NCBI RefSeq assembly: GCF_002259415.1
Contig: NZ_NPFY01000035.1
Location: forward strand, 186,001 to 250,000
Direction: 5' to 3'
Source: Rhodococcus sp. 14-2470-1b
GTDB lineage: Bacteria; Actinomycetota; Actinomycetes; Mycobacteriales; Mycobacteriaceae
DNA: 64,000 nt
The notes beneath the pieces were generated by a model that saw only the letters and a program-made list of their open reading frames with translations, made no database searches and was not told the origin of the DNA. Every line of letters begins with the position of its first letter. Positions within the stretch are counted from its first letter, which is position 1. The position numbers and the translations under genes were made by a program. Shown here one piece after another: positions 18,889-28,633 of the stretch.

Positions 18889-19356
18889 GTGACCGCACCT
18901 ATCGCCCCGACACTCGAACCGATTCTCCGCCTCGGACTCAGCCTGGGTAGCGCCATCGACGTCGGCACGGTACCCGACGGAGAACGAGTGGTGACGCCCA
19001 TCCTCGGCGGCGCCGCTCCAGGACCGGACATCGAAGGCACGGTTGCTGTTTCGACGTCCCTCGCCGGGGTGACGCGTGTCGACGGCCGCACCGAGTTCAC
19101 TGCCGACATCGTCCTCGAACTCGCCGAGGGCGGGCATCTCGCTCTGTCATTCCGCGGATTTCAGTTCGGCCCTGCTGAAGTCGTCGAGTCGCTCGCCGGA
19201 ACCGAAGAGGTCGACCCCGCCACGTACTACTTCCGCGGCACCCTCGAAATTTCCACCGCGGTACCGCAATTCACCTATCTGAACCGCGCCCTGGTCGTCA
19301 CCTCGGGCACTCGCTCCGCAGAATCGATCGTCCTCGATGCTTTCCTGGTCACGTAG
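18889..19356 (+). CDS. DUF3237 domain protein
   Basis: A 155-residue soluble protein matching the DUF3237 family, a small beta-rich domain of unknown function. It opens TLEPILRLGLSLGSAIDVGTVPDG and contains TYYFRGTLEISTAVPQFTYLNRALVV, both characteristic. No signal peptide or catalytic motif is evident. The start is taken as GTG 18889; the TACGGTAGAG just upstream offers a -10-like element but no strong ribosome site, so the mRNA may be near-leaderless. Its stop is 3 bases from the convergent stop of the PH-like gene. Confidence 0.82.
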   Translation: MTAPIAPTLEPILRLGLSLGSAIDVGTVPDGERVVTPILGGAAPGPDIEGTVAVSTSLAGVTRVDGRTEFTADIVLELAEGGHLALSFRGFQFGPAEVVESLAGTEEVDPATYYFRGTLEISTAVPQFTYLNRALVVTSGTRSAESIVLDAFLVT

Positions 19357-19359
19357 CCG

Positions 19360-19986
19360 CTAGTTGCCCAACTCGGCGACCTCGCGGTCGGTCAGTGTGG
19401 CGAGAGGGGTTCTGCCCGCCGCCTTGACGAGCTCCGCCGCTCGATAGAGCGGCCGCTCCCCCAGCCCAGCGTCGCGGGCCTCGGCTTTCAACTGGTCGAC
19501 TAGGAGCGAGGCAATCGCTGCAGCCGGCACCAGTTCGCTCGTCCACAATGCGTCGGCGAGCTTGCGGAGCGACAGAATGGGGAGCTCACGGCCCCCGCCG
19601 TTCGTGTACAGCGCCAACGCGAGAGTCAGTTTCACGTTGCCGTCGTACAACCGCAGAGAAATCTGATCTATCCTCGCCGTTCTGACCTGCAGCTCCGCCG
19701 ACACCAAGTCGGGCACCGACAGAGCGCGTGTGCGCAGTCCACCGCGGGCGTGAACGATGTTGCCGTCGAGCCATGTTCGACGTCGGATGCCCACCCACGC
19801 CGACGCCGCGGCCGGTAACCCGACGACGACGCCGAGGACGACTGCAACGGCGGTGGGCAGAAAGAACGAGCTGATCACGGCGACGAGGATGCCGACCACC
19901 AGCGAACCGATCGCTACCTTCCTGAGCCGCGGAACGATCAGCTCGGTAGGTATCAGATCCAGGTCGACGAGCTCGTCACCGGCCAA
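19360..19986 (-). CDS. Two-TM protein with PH-like (YdbT/bPH) domain
   Basis: A 208-residue protein with two adjacent hydrophobic segments (about residues 25-65, the second [21 protein letters not shown]). These are followed by a beta-rich section ([38 protein letters not shown]) that resembles bacterial pleckstrin-homology/YdbT proteins, then a helical tail. The start is TTG 19986, with TGGAGG well placed upstream; it overlaps the end of hisS by 11 bases, so translation probably depends on hisS. Function is unknown; the family assignment is by pattern only and should be confirmed by profile search. Confidence 0.7.
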   Translation of the reverse strand: MAGDELVDLDLIPTELIVPRLRKVAIGSLVVGILVAVISSFFLPTAVAVVLGVVVGLPAAASAWVGIRRRTWLDGNIVHARGGLRTRALSVPDLVSAELQVRTARIDQISLRLYDGNVKLTLALALYTNGGGRELPILSLRKLADALWTSELVPAAAIASLLVDQLKAEARDAGLGERPLYRAAELVKAAGRTPLATLTDREVAELGN

Positions 19987-21253
19987 GTCGAGCCTCCAGG
20001 TGCGACACGATCTCGGACAACGCCACGTCGTGCTGCTCTCCCGTCGCCAGTTCCTTGACGACGACGTTGCCGTCGGCCAGTTCCTTGTCGCCGAGGACCA
20101 GGGCGAACTGTGCGCCGGAACGGTCGGCGGCTTTCATCGCGCCCTTGACTCCACGGTTGCCGTAGGCGAGATCGACGCTGACTCCCTTGCCCCGCAGTTC
20201 GCCTGCGATCGCCACGATGCGCGCTTTCGCGTCGGCTCCCAGCGGTACGCCGAACACGTCGCAGCGCGCGGGAGATCCGGCCGACTTTCCTTCGGCTGCG
20301 AGCGCCAGCATGGTTCGGTCGACCCCGAGCCCGAATCCGATGCCGGACAGTTCCTGGCCGCCCAGTTGCGCCATCAGCCCGTCGTATCGGCCACCGCCGC
20401 CGATTCCGGATTGCGCGCCCAGTCCGTCGTGCACGAACTCGAACGTCGTCTTCGTGTAGTAGTCGAGTCCGCGGACCATCCGTGGGTTCACGACGTACGG
20501 AACCTTCAACGCGTCGAGGTGTGCGAGCACCTCGTCGAAGTGCGCCCGTGCGGTGTCGGACAGGTGGTCGAGCATCAGCGGGGCGTCCGCTGTCATCTCG
20601 CGCACCTCCGGCCGTTTGTCGTCGAGGACTCGAAGCGGGTTGATGCGTGCGCGCGTGCGGGTGGCCTCGTCGAGCGGAAGGCCGAAGAGGAACTCCTGCA
20701 ACAATTCTCGATACTGCGGGCGGCACGTGTCGTCCCCCAGCGACGTGATCTCCAACCTGAAGTCCGTCAGACCGAGTGACCGAAATCCGTTGTCCGCCAC
20801 AGCGACGACCTCGGCGTCGAGCGCGGGATCATCCATTCCGATGGCTTCGACTCCGACTTGCTGCAGCTGCCGATAGCGTCCCGCCTGCGGGCGTTCGTAG
20901 CGGAAGAACGGTCCCGCGTACGCGAGTTTCACAGGGAGAGCTCCCCGGTCGAGGCCGTGTTCGATGACGGCGCGCATGACGCCTGCCGTGCCCTCCGGGC
21001 GCAGGGTGACGGATCTGTCGCCCCGATCGGCGAAGGTGTACATCTCCTTGCTCACGACGTCCGTCGACTCGCCGACACCGCGGGCGAACAGCCCGGTGTC
21101 CTCGAAAATGGGCAGTTCGATGTGCCCGTACCCAGCGTTGCGAGCCGCGGTCAGCAACCCCTCACGGACGGCGACGAACTCCGAGGAGTTCGGGGGGACG
21201 TAGTCGGGAATGCCCTTGGGCGCAGAAAAGGTACTCGGCTTGCTCACGGTCAC
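19976..21253 (-). CDS. hisS: Histidyl-tRNA synthetase
   Basis: A class II synthetase of 425 residues. It shows the N-terminal [12 protein letters not shown] motif, motif 2 in [22 protein letters not shown], and the histidine-binding motifs [12 protein letters not shown] and GGGGRYDGL; the C-terminal anticodon-binding domain ends in LARLEAHL-type sequence read as [12 protein letters not shown] 21253 is preferred because it overlaps the stop of the MBL-hydrolase gene by four bases (GTGA) and has AAGGA five bases upstream; GTG 21247, giving VSKPST, is the alternative. Middle gene of an operon, as in M. tuberculosis Rv2580c. Confidence 0.96.
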   Translation of the reverse strand: MTVSKPSTFSAPKGIPDYVPPNSSEFVAVREGLLTAARNAGYGHIELPIFEDTGLFARGVGESTDVVSKEMYTFADRGDRSVTLRPEGTAGVMRAVIEHGLDRGALPVKLAYAGPFFRYERPQAGRYRQLQQVGVEAIGMDDPALDAEVVAVADNGFRSLGLTDFRLEITSLGDDTCRPQYRELLQEFLFGLPLDEATRTRARINPLRVLDDKRPEVREMTADAPLMLDHLSDTARAHFDEVLAHLDALKVPYVVNPRMVRGLDYYTKTTFEFVHDGLGAQSGIGGGGRYDGLMAQLGGQELSGIGFGLGVDRTMLALAAEGKSAGSPARCDVFGVPLGADAKARIVAIAGELRGKGVSVDLAYGNRGVKGAMKAADRSGAQFALVLGDKELADGNVVVKELATGEQHDVALSEIVSHLEARLGR

Positions 21254-21942
21254 AGTTTTCCTTGTTCGGGGCCTGCGAGTCCAACGAGAAAGGGATTGGA
21301 GGCGCGTTCCTGGCCGATGGTGCTCTGCCCGCCGTGTCCCGGCAACACCACGGTGGCGTCGTCGAGCGGCAGCAGCGTCGTCGCGATCGAGCGAAGCAAC
21401 TGTTCGTGGTCTCCACCGGGAAGGTCGGTTCTCCCGATGGACCCTGCGAACAGCGTGTCGCCGGTCAACGCGATCGCCAGTGTGCCGTCCGGTGTCTCGA
21501 CGTCGATGGAGAACACGACCGACCCCTGCGTGTGGCCGGGAGTGTGAAGCACACCGAAATGGATTCCGGCCAGTTCGAGCGAGGTCTCGCCGCTCAGGTC
21601 GACCACACGTTCGGGCTCGTGGAACTCCGCGTCGCCGAGCAGGGCGGCGAGGGTCGGTCCGGTGCCGCGCAGTGGATCGGACAGCATGAATCTGTCCTCG
21701 TCGTGGATGTAAGCGGGTATACCGAACTTCTCGCACACCGGTTCCACAGACCACGTGTGGTCCAGGTGACCGTGCGTCAGTAACACCGCCTGGGGAGTCA
21801 GGCTGGATTCGCTCAGGAACCGCAGAAGCGGTTCCGTCGCATCCTGTCCCGGGTCGACCACGACACAGTCCGACGAGCCCTCCTGCGCGAGCACGTAACA
21901 GTTCGTCTGAAACATTCCCGCCGGGAATCCGGTGACGAGCAC
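21250..21942 (-). CDS. Metallo-beta-lactamase-fold hydrolase (glyoxalase II-like)
   Basis: A 230-residue binuclear zinc hydrolase. The metal motif THGHLDH lies at residues 56-62 (His57, His59, Asp61, His62), with further ligands in HTPGHTQGS and LTGDTLFAG, and a terminal histidine in [11 protein letters not shown]. This pattern is typical of glyoxalase II-like and related thioesterases; the true substrate is not known for the actinobacterial group (M. tuberculosis Rv2581c). The GTG start at 21942 has CTAGGAG nine bases upstream. First gene of the operon with hisS and the PH-like gene, divergent from the cyclophilins. Confidence 0.92.
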   Translation of the reverse strand: MLVTGFPAGMFQTNCYVLAQEGSSDCVVVDPGQDATEPLLRFLSESSLTPQAVLLTHGHLDHTWSVEPVCEKFGIPAYIHDEDRFMLSDPLRGTGPTLAALLGDAEFHEPERVVDLSGETSLELAGIHFGVLHTPGHTQGSVVFSIDVETPDGTLAIALTGDTLFAGSIGRTDLPGGDHEQLLRSIATTLLPLDDATVVLPGHGGQSTIGQERASNPFLVGLAGPEQGKL

Positions 21943-22162
21943 AGCTGCCGCTCCTAGTTGTCGTACGCCAAGGTCCGTTCCACCCTAGTTGGACCGTGTT
22001 CACCTGCGTGTGTGCAGTCGGCCGACCGTGCGACGCCGCCATGCCGGTCGGGAACTTCTCAGGTAGTGATGGCACACTCACTCACGGTCGGTTTCGGCTC
22101 GCCGACCGGCAGGAAGACACGTAGGCCGAGCCGGTGGACGACACAAGCGGGAGGACACGCAA

Positions 22163-23020
22163 TTGCCCAGCAACGAGCAGCGGCGCGAGGCAGCGAAGAG
22201 GAAGCTCGAGCGACAACTCGAACGCCGAGCCGAACGAGCGAAGAAGCGTAAACAGCTGACCATCGCCGGATCGGTGCTGGGTGTGGTGGTCGTGGTCGGC
22301 GCGGTTGCCGTCGTGTTCGCCCTCACTCGCGGCGGAGACGAACCCGAGACGACGGCGTCGTCGACGCCCAACGGCGACACACTGATCGCCGACGGTCGGG
22401 CCGAGGCACTGCCCGAGACCGTCGACTGCAGCTACCCCGCGGCCGCGCAGCCCGCTGCGAAGGAAAACACTCCGCCGCGCACCGATGGCGTGCCGACGAG
22501 TGACGAAGCACTCAGTTACAGCATGGAGACGACCCAGGGCAACATCGGCCTGACGCTGAACAATCCGCAGTCGCCGTGCACTGTGAACAGTTTCGTCTCG
22601 CTCGCCAACCAGGGCTACTTCGACGGCACGCAATGCCACCGCCTCACCACGGGCGCGGGTCTGCAGGTTCTGCAGTGCGGCGATCCCGCGGGCACCGGCA
22701 TGGGCGGGCCTGGCTACCAGTTCGCCGACGAGTTCCCGGCCGATCAATACGCAGAAGGCGACCCGGCCGCCGAGCAGCCGATCAGTTACCCGCGCGGAAC
22801 GATCGCGATGGCCAACGCGGGCCCCGGCACCAACGGCAGCCAGTTCTTCCTCGTCTACGGCGACTCCACGCTGCCGCCCGCGTACACGGTGTTCGGCACC
22901 ATCGACGAGACCGGTCTGCAGACACTGGACAAGGTCGCGGCGGCAGGCGTCGAAGGTGGCGCTGCAGACGGCAAGCCTGCGCTTCCGGTGGACATCACCA
23001 GTCTCGTGAGTGACCTGTGA
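22163..23020 (+). CDS. ppiB: Membrane-anchored cyclophilin-type peptidyl-prolyl isomerase
   Basis: A 285-residue single-pass protein. The very basic N-terminus (NEQRREAAKRKLERQLERR) stays inside; a membrane segment follows at about residues 33-53, then a cyclophilin domain from about 117 on, with CHRLTTGAGLQVLQCGDP and GTIAMANAGPGTNGSQFFLVYG, the active-site Arg and core residues of the fold. It should catalyse proline isomerisation outside the membrane. The start is TTG 22163 with GGGAGGA upstream, matching the start context of M. tuberculosis Rv2582. Its stop overlaps the next cyclophilin start by four bases (GTGA). Confidence 0.93.
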   Translation: MPSNEQRREAAKRKLERQLERRAERAKKRKQLTIAGSVLGVVVVVGAVAVVFALTRGGDEPETTASSTPNGDTLIADGRAEALPETVDCSYPAAAQPAAKENTPPRTDGVPTSDEALSYSMETTQGNIGLTLNNPQSPCTVNSFVSLANQGYFDGTQCHRLTTGAGLQVLQCGDPAGTGMGGPGYQFADEFPADQYAEGDPAAEQPISYPRGTIAMANAGPGTNGSQFFLVYGDSTLPPAYTVFGTIDETGLQTLDKVAAAGVEGGAADGKPALPVDITSLVSDL

Positions 23021-23814
23021 AGCGCACGCTAGCGGTGCTCGCCGTGTCGGGCGCGGCCGTTCTCCTCGCGGCAGGCTGTTCGTCGGACAACTCCGAGACT
23101 GCGGCGACGACCGAGTCACCGACGGCGACTACGAGTGCCGCGGCCCCGACCACTCAGCCGCCGCTGGATCTCAGCCTGTTCGGGGTCCTCCCCCCGGTTC
23201 CTGCGCAGGAAGTGTCGACCACCACCTGCGAGTACCCGGAAGCGACGCCTGCGATTCGCGAGAACACCGCGCCGCAGCAGTACGGGGTGTCCACCGTCGG
23301 ACTCGTCGACGTTGCCGTGACGACGAGCCAGGGCCCCGTCGGCCTGTCGCTCGACCGCGCCGAAGCTCCCTGCACCGTCAACAGTTTCACGTCGCTTGCC
23401 ACGCAGGGCTACTTCGACGACACCGTCTGTCACCGGCTGACCACCACCGAGGGCCTGCAGGTCCTGCAGTGCGGTGATCCTTCCGGACAGGGAAACCGTG
23501 GTCCCGGTTACGAGTTCGCCAACGAGTACCCCACGACGGCGTTCCCGGCCGGCGACCCGGCACTGTCGAGCCCCGTCGTCTACCCCCGCGGGACCGTCGC
23601 CATGGCGAACGCCGGACCCGACACCAATGGAAGCCAGTTCTTCCTGGTGTACGAGGATTCCGTCCTTCCGCCGCAGTACACCGTGTTCGGAACGATCGAC
23701 GAGGCCGGGCTGGCGACGCTCGACGCGGTGGCAGAGGCCGGAGTCTCCACACCCGGCAACGACGGACCACCCAACGCCGAGGTCACCGTTCAGTCGGTCG
23801 TCGCCGCTCAGTGA
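23017..23814 (+). CDS. Cyclophilin lipoprotein, tandem paralogue of ppiB
   Basis: A 265-residue lipoprotein. A signal peptide with lipobox LAAGC (Cys20) is followed by a Thr/Ser/Ala-rich linker and a second cyclophilin domain sharing long runs with its neighbour (CHRLTTTEGLQVLQCGDPSG; GTVAMANAGPDTNGSQFFLVY). It thus sits on the outer face of the membrane by lipid anchor, where ppiB uses a transmembrane helix. The GTG start overlaps the ppiB stop (GTGA). The pair looks like a local duplication that exchanged its anchoring mode. A perfect inverted repeat follows the stop. Confidence 0.9.
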   Translation: MKRTLAVLAVSGAAVLLAAGCSSDNSETAATTESPTATTSAAAPTTQPPLDLSLFGVLPPVPAQEVSTTTCEYPEATPAIRENTAPQQYGVSTVGLVDVAVTTSQGPVGLSLDRAEAPCTVNSFTSLATQGYFDDTVCHRLTTTEGLQVLQCGDPSGQGNRGPGYEFANEYPTTAFPAGDPALSSPVVYPRGTVAMANAGPDTNGSQFFLVYEDSVLPPQYTVFGTIDEAGLATLDAVAEAGVSTPGNDGPPNAEVTVQSVVAAQ

Positions 23815-23815
23815 C

Positions 23816-23857
23816 CGTGAGTGGAAATGTAGGTCCCGACCTACATTTCCACTCACG
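23816..23857. terminator. Perfect 19-bp inverted repeat between the cyclophilins and rel
   Basis: Two perfectly complementary 19-base arms (23816-23834 and 23839-23857) are separated by CCCG, between convergent stops at 23814 and 23866. The stem is unusually AT-rich for this genome and has no T run on either side. It can serve as a bidirectional terminator; its sequence style also resembles dispersed palindromic repeats, which cannot be checked here. Confidence 0.7.
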
Positions 23858-23865
23858 TAGGGTGG

Positions 23866-26259
23866 TCAGGCAGCGGACGTCAGGCGATAGACGTCGTACA
23901 CCCCTTCGACGTTGCGCACGACGTTCAGGACGTGGCCCAGGTGCTTCGGGTCGCCCATCTCGAACGTGAACTTGCTGATCGCCACACGGTCCCCCGACGT
24001 AGCCACCGACGCGGACAGAATGTTGACCTTCTCGTCCGCGAGTGCTTTGGTGACGTCCGAAAGCAGGCGATGCCGGTCCAGTGCCTCGATCTGAATCGCG
24101 ACCAGAAACACCGACGACGCGGACGGGGCCCATTCGACGTCGATGAACCGTTCCGACTGCTCGCCCAGCGATTTCGCGTTGGTGCAGTCGGTTCGGTGCA
24201 CACTGACCGACCCCCCGCGGGTGACGAACCCGAGGATTTCGTCGCCGGGAACCGGGGTGCAGCACTTGGCCAGCTTCGCGACGACCCCCTCGGTGCCCGA
24301 CACGAGTACACCGGCGTCACCGACCTGACGCGGACGAGTCGGGATGGTGGACGGTGTCGACCGCTCCGCCAGTTCTTCTTCCACGTCGCCGACGCCGCCG
24401 AGGTGAGCAACCAACCGCTGCACCACGTGCTGCGCGGACACGTGACTCTCGCCGACCGCGGTGTACAGCGCCGAGACGTCGACGTAACGCAGTTCGTGCG
24501 CGATCGTGGACATCGACTCGGCATTCATCAACCGTTGCAGCGGTAGTCCACCGCGGCGCACTTCCTTCGCGATGGCGTCCTTGCCTGCTTCGAGCGCTTC
24601 CTCGCGACGTTCCTTGGCGAACCACTGGCGGATCTTCGTCTTCGCGCGGGGCGAGACGACGAAGCCCTGCCAATCGCGGCTCGGACCGGCGGTGACGGCT
24701 TTCGAGGTGAACACCTCGACGACCTCGCCGTTCTCGAGCGTGCGTTCGAGCGCCACCAGTCGACCGTTCACACGGGCTCCGATACAACGGTGGCCCACCT
24801 CGGTGTGCACGGCATACGCGAAGTCGACGGGACACGAACCCGCAGGCAGCGTGACGACGTCACCTTTCGGAGTGAAGACGAAGATTTCCTTGACGGCCAG
24901 GTCGTAGCGCAACGATTCCAGGAATTCGCCCGGATCCGCTGCCTCACGCTGCCAGTCGAGCAACTGGCGCATCCACGCCATGTCGTCGACCTCGGCGTTG
25001 TCGTTGCCGTGTTTGCCGCGTGTCTCCTTGTACCGCCAGTGCGCGGCGATGCCGAATTCGGCCGTGCGATGCATGTCCCTCGTGCGGATCTGCACCTCGA
25101 GCGGCTTGCCTTCGGGGCCGACGACCGTGGTGTGCAGCGACTGGTAGACGCCGTACCGGGGCTGCGCGATGTAGTCCTTGAACCGGCCTGCCATCGGCTG
25201 CCACAGCGAGTGCACGACGCCCACGGCGGCGTAACAATCGCGGATCTCGTCGCACAGGATGCGTACGCCCACCAGATCGTGGATGTCGTCGAAGTCGCGA
25301 CCCTTGACGATCATCTTCTGATAGATCGACCAATAGTGCTTGGGGCGTCCTTCGACGGCCGCACTGATGCGGGACGCCGACAGCGACGCATTGATCTCGG
25401 CGCGCACTTTCTCGAGGTACGTGTCGCGGGAGGGTGCACGATCGGCGACGAGTCGAACGATCTCGTCGTACTTCTTGGGGTGAAGAATCGCGAATGCGAG
25501 ATCTTCGAGTTCCCACTTGACCGTCGCCATGCCGAGACGGTGTGCGAGCGGCGCGATGACCTCGAGGGTTTCCTTCGCTTTGCGCGCTTGCTTCTCGGGC
25601 GGCAGGAAGCGCATGGTGCGCATGTTGTGCAGGCGGTCGGCTACCTTGATGACCAGAACGCGAGGATCGCGAGCCATGGCGATGATCATCTTGCGAATGG
25701 TCTCGCCCTCGGCCGCGGTGCCGAGAACCACCTTGTCGAGCTTGGTCACCCCGTCGACGAGGTGCGCTACTTCCTCACCGAACTCCTCGGTGAGCTGCTT
25801 CAGCGAGTACCCGGTGTCCTCGACGGTGTCGTGCAGGAGAGCCGCGACCAGAGTCGTGGTGTCCATGCCCAGCTCGGCGAGAATGTTCGCCACCGCCAAT
25901 GGGTGCGTGATGTACGGGTCCCCGGATTTGCGCATCTGAGTGGCGTGGCGCTCGTCGGCGACGTCGTACGCCCGCTGAAGCAACGCGAGATCCGCTTTGG
26001 GATACAGCTCGCGGTGCAGACTCACCAAAGGTTCGAGGACAGGCTTGACTGCGGCGTTGCGGCCGGCCGTGATGCGCCTGGCCAAGCGGGCGCGGACGCG
26101 TCGGGACGCGGACGTCGGGACGGCAGGTGCCGAGCCCTTTCCGACGACCGGTGGAGCAGAGTCCGGTGTTGCTTGCGGCGTGTCCGCAGTAGCCGCCTTA
26201 CCCGATTCCGGTTCGGACGCGGGTCGATCCGGCAAGGGTTGGTCGAGGTAACGGGTCAC
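23866..26259 (-). CDS. rel: Bifunctional (p)ppGpp synthetase/hydrolase Rel
   Basis: A 797-residue RelA/SpoT homologue that makes and degrades (p)ppGpp in the stringent response. Domains in order: HD hydrolase ([10 protein letters not shown] then LLHDTVEDT, with [12 protein letters not shown]), synthetase ([36 protein letters not shown]), TGS ([18 protein letters not shown]), a helical/zinc-finger-like middle ([19 protein letters not shown]), and a C-terminal ACT domain. Hydrolase motifs are intact, so it is bifunctional. GTG 26259 has GGAGG nine bases upstream and gives a length matching the mycobacterial Rel (790); the longer in-frame reading is spurious. It lies 119 bases downstream of apt. 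Confidence 0.97.
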   Translation of the reverse strand: MTRYLDQPLPDRPASEPESGKAATADTPQATPDSAPPVVGKGSAPAVPTSASRRVRARLARRITAGRNAAVKPVLEPLVSLHRELYPKADLALLQRAYDVADERHATQMRKSGDPYITHPLAVANILAELGMDTTTLVAALLHDTVEDTGYSLKQLTEEFGEEVAHLVDGVTKLDKVVLGTAAEGETIRKMIIAMARDPRVLVIKVADRLHNMRTMRFLPPEKQARKAKETLEVIAPLAHRLGMATVKWELEDLAFAILHPKKYDEIVRLVADRAPSRDTYLEKVRAEINASLSASRISAAVEGRPKHYWSIYQKMIVKGRDFDDIHDLVGVRILCDEIRDCYAAVGVVHSLWQPMAGRFKDYIAQPRYGVYQSLHTTVVGPEGKPLEVQIRTRDMHRTAEFGIAAHWRYKETRGKHGNDNAEVDDMAWMRQLLDWQREAADPGEFLESLRYDLAVKEIFVFTPKGDVVTLPAGSCPVDFAYAVHTEVGHRCIGARVNGRLVALERTLENGEVVEVFTSKAVTAGPSRDWQGFVVSPRAKTKIRQWFAKERREEALEAGKDAIAKEVRRGGLPLQRLMNAESMSTIAHELRYVDVSALYTAVGESHVSAQHVVQRLVAHLGGVGDVEEELAERSTPSTIPTRPRQVGDAGVLVSGTEGVVAKLAKCCTPVPGDEILGFVTRGGSVSVHRTDCTNAKSLGEQSERFIDVEWAPSASSVFLVAIQIEALDRHRLLSDVTKALADEKVNILSASVATSGDRVAISKFTFEMGDPKHLGHVLNVVRNVEGVYDVYRLTSAA

Positions 26260-26378
26260 AATGTTCGCCTCCTGCCGCGTGGTCTGCTCTCGTTCGCTTG
26301 GCTCATGGCCCCTCGGTCGACTGGCATCGACCTCGGTTACGGATCTTCGACAACAGCAGTGTTCACCAACTTTAGTCC

Positions 26379-26924
26379 TCAGACCTGCCGAAGGCAGACA
26401 AGCGGGTAGCCCTCGCACTTGCCTCGACCCGCGAGGACCGCGATCTCGAGCGCGACCGCGGCACCGACGATCTCGGCACCGCACGCTCGCAACAACTCCG
26501 CGGTGGCCGCGATGGTGCCACCGGTGGCGAGAACGTCGTCGACGATCAGGACCTTCCGGCCCGAGATGTCGACGTCGGCCGGGATTTCGAGTTCCGCCGA
26601 CCCGTACTCCAATTCGTAGCTCTGCGCCACCACGGGTGGCGGGAGCTTGCCTGCCTTGCGGACCGCGAGAATGCCGGTGCCGAGTTCCAACGCCACACCC
26701 GCGCCCAGCAAGAAGCCGCGCGCGTCGATTCCTGCAACGAGGTCAGCCCCCGAACCGGCTTCGGCCAGTGCCGCAACCACGGCCTTCAGACCGTCCGGAT
26801 CTGCGAACACCGGCGTCAGATCGGCGAACCTCACCCCGTCGACCGGGAAATCATCGGCCCAACGGGTGAGCCGGTCGATGTGGTCCGACGCGATCGACGC
26901 TCTCTCTTCCGAAACTCTGTTCAC
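26379..26924 (-). CDS. apt: Adenine phosphoribosyltransferase
   Basis: Converts adenine plus PRPP to AMP (purine salvage). The 181-residue protein has the type I PRTase motif [13 protein letters not shown] at residues 125-137, the family's [14 protein letters not shown], and [14 protein letters not shown] 26924 overlaps the stop of the upstream lipoprotein gene by four bases (GTGA), which fixes the start. A short hairpin (CTGCC/GGCAG) at its very end is too weak to call as a terminator. Order secD-secF-lipoprotein-apt-rel is the same as in M. tuberculosis Rv2587c-Rv2583c. Confidence 0.95.
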   Translation of the reverse strand: MNRVSEERASIASDHIDRLTRWADDFPVDGVRFADLTPVFADPDGLKAVVAALAEAGSGADLVAGIDARGFLLGAGVALELGTGILAVRKAGKLPPPVVAQSYELEYGSAELEIPADVDISGRKVLIVDDVLATGGTIAATAELLRACGAEIVGAAVALEIAVLAGRGKCEGYPLVCLRQV

Positions 26925-28633
26925 CTGTGCAGTATCCAACGATCCATGTTCCACCCCGCACCCGCCACCGTCGGATTCGCGACGACGTTGGTCATGCCGT
27001 CCGCCACGGCCAGTGTTCGCGGCTGGTTGAACAGTGGAAGCGAGGGCATCTCGTTCCAGAGGATCCGCTCCCCCTCGGTCGCGAGAGAAAGCACGGTCCC
27101 AGCCGACGGCGCTGTGGCCAGCTCGTCGACGATCGCATCGATTCTGCCGTTGGTGTATCCACCGACGTTGCTGCCGTTCCCACTGTGCACGCTGTAACGC
27201 GCCGCTTCCTCGGACACCGCTCCCGACGGTCCCGAGGCAGACGCAGTAGCTCCGAGAACGGCGTCGACCGCCCCGGTGCGTAGTGCACTCGGCGAGAAGT
27301 CCGGAGACCCTGCATCGGTGACGGTGATTCCGGCCGGCGCGCATGCGGCCGCAATGTCGGCGACGATCTGTGCGCGGCGCGGATCGGGAGCGAGGTAGCC
27401 GATTCGAACGGCGAGGCTGTCCAGATCGGCGTTGTTTCGCTCGGTCGTCGACGCCGCGACGTCCGCTTGCCGGTAGCGGCCGTCCGCGGTGGCGGCTACC
27501 GGTCCGTAGAGCAGCGCGCTCGGACGGACGAGCCGGGAATCGACGACGGCCGAGCCGATGCCTGCGGACTCGTCGTATCCCGGGTGGCCGACGCCCTCGA
27601 ACAGTTGCTCCCGCGGCACACAGGCGGCAAGTGCGCGGCGCGCTGCGGACGACGCGAGCGAACCGCTGGTCGCGAACGTCAGTTGCTCCACGCCGTGGGA
27701 CGGAAAGTCGGTGCGCTCGAAGCCGTCCGACGGGATGTCGCCGCCTGCACCGTGATCGACGACCTCGAGGTCACCTTCGGTTGCGCGTGCGGCGACGTCG
27801 GTTCCCTTCGGCCACACGACGATGCGTTCGGTCTCGGGCGGGACTCCCCACCACGACTCGTTGGCGACGAGTACCAGACCGTCTTCCTGGGTGTACGAGT
27901 CGACGCGGTACGGCCCGTTCGATGGCAGCAGGGACGTGTCGATCTGTCCAGGGACGAGGTTCCATCCCGTGTTCCAGAACTCGGCGATCCTCCCGACGGC
28001 CGCGAGGTCGCCGGACAGGATCGGGTCGACGACGTTGGGGACCCCGGCGACGCGAGCTGCAACGTGGGAGGGCAGTAGGTCGGTGGCGCCGAACAAGGAC
28101 CGCCAGCCGTCGTAGTTGCGACCCGCGCGGTAGACGACCGTGGCGTCCTTGCTTCCCGGGACGCAGTCGACTCGTTCGATGTCTCGGTATCCCGCGCTCG
28201 ACGCAGCATCGAACAGGGGCAGGTCGTTCTCCCCCGCCACGAAGCGTCCGCTGTTCGCCGCCCAGGTCAGAACCAGGTCGTCGCAGGTCATCGGAACACC
28301 GTCGGAATAGGTGGCCTGTGGCGCGATCGTGTACGACACCGTGAGGACGTCGCCCGGTACGACCGACATCCCTCCGACGTCGTTGTCGGCCAGCGCTTCG
28401 CCTTCGGGTCCGACGTAGCCGAAGCCGGTCTGGACCCGAGGAAAAGCCTGCCGGGCCGCCGACGCTGCGCCGTCGACCGTATTGGCGTTGTACGTGGTCA
28501 ACACCGTATCGACAGCGTATCCGATGGACGGAACCTGGTCCTCTGCCGTCGAGCACGCGACGAGAGCGCCTGCCGCGACGGCGACGACCGCCACGGCTGC
28601 CGTCGTCCGCGACCTCTGGACTCGCACGTTCAT
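26921..28633 (-). CDS. Lipoprotein, oligopeptide ABC-transporter substrate-binding family
   Basis: A 570-residue secreted lipoprotein. A signal peptide ends in a lipobox with Cys27 (GALVACST), and the mature part matches the SBP_bac_5 (oligopeptide/dipeptide-binding) family: GDVLTVSYTIAPQATYSDGVPMTCDDLV near the start, NGPYRVDSYTQEDGLVLVAN in the middle. No permease or ATPase gene is nearby, so it may serve a transporter elsewhere or act as a chaperone-like partner. The ATG at 28633 overlaps the secF stop by one base (TGATG); an in-frame reading back through secF is not real. M. tuberculosis has Rv2585c at this place. Confidence 0.88.
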   Translation of the reverse strand: MNVRVQRSRTTAAVAVVAVAAGALVACSTAEDQVPSIGYAVDTVLTTYNANTVDGAASAARQAFPRVQTGFGYVGPEGEALADNDVGGMSVVPGDVLTVSYTIAPQATYSDGVPMTCDDLVLTWAANSGRFVAGENDLPLFDAASSAGYRDIERVDCVPGSKDATVVYRAGRNYDGWRSLFGATDLLPSHVAARVAGVPNVVDPILSGDLAAVGRIAEFWNTGWNLVPGQIDTSLLPSNGPYRVDSYTQEDGLVLVANESWWGVPPETERIVVWPKGTDVAARATEGDLEVVDHGAGGDIPSDGFERTDFPSHGVEQLTFATSGSLASSAARRALAACVPREQLFEGVGHPGYDESAGIGSAVVDSRLVRPSALLYGPVAATADGRYRQADVAASTTERNNADLDSLAVRIGYLAPDPRRAQIVADIAAACAPAGITVTDAGSPDFSPSALRTGAVDAVLGATASASGPSGAVSEEAARYSVHSGNGSNVGGYTNGRIDAIVDELATAPSAGTVLSLATEGERILWNEMPSLPLFNQPRTLAVADGMTNVVANPTVAGAGWNMDRWILHR

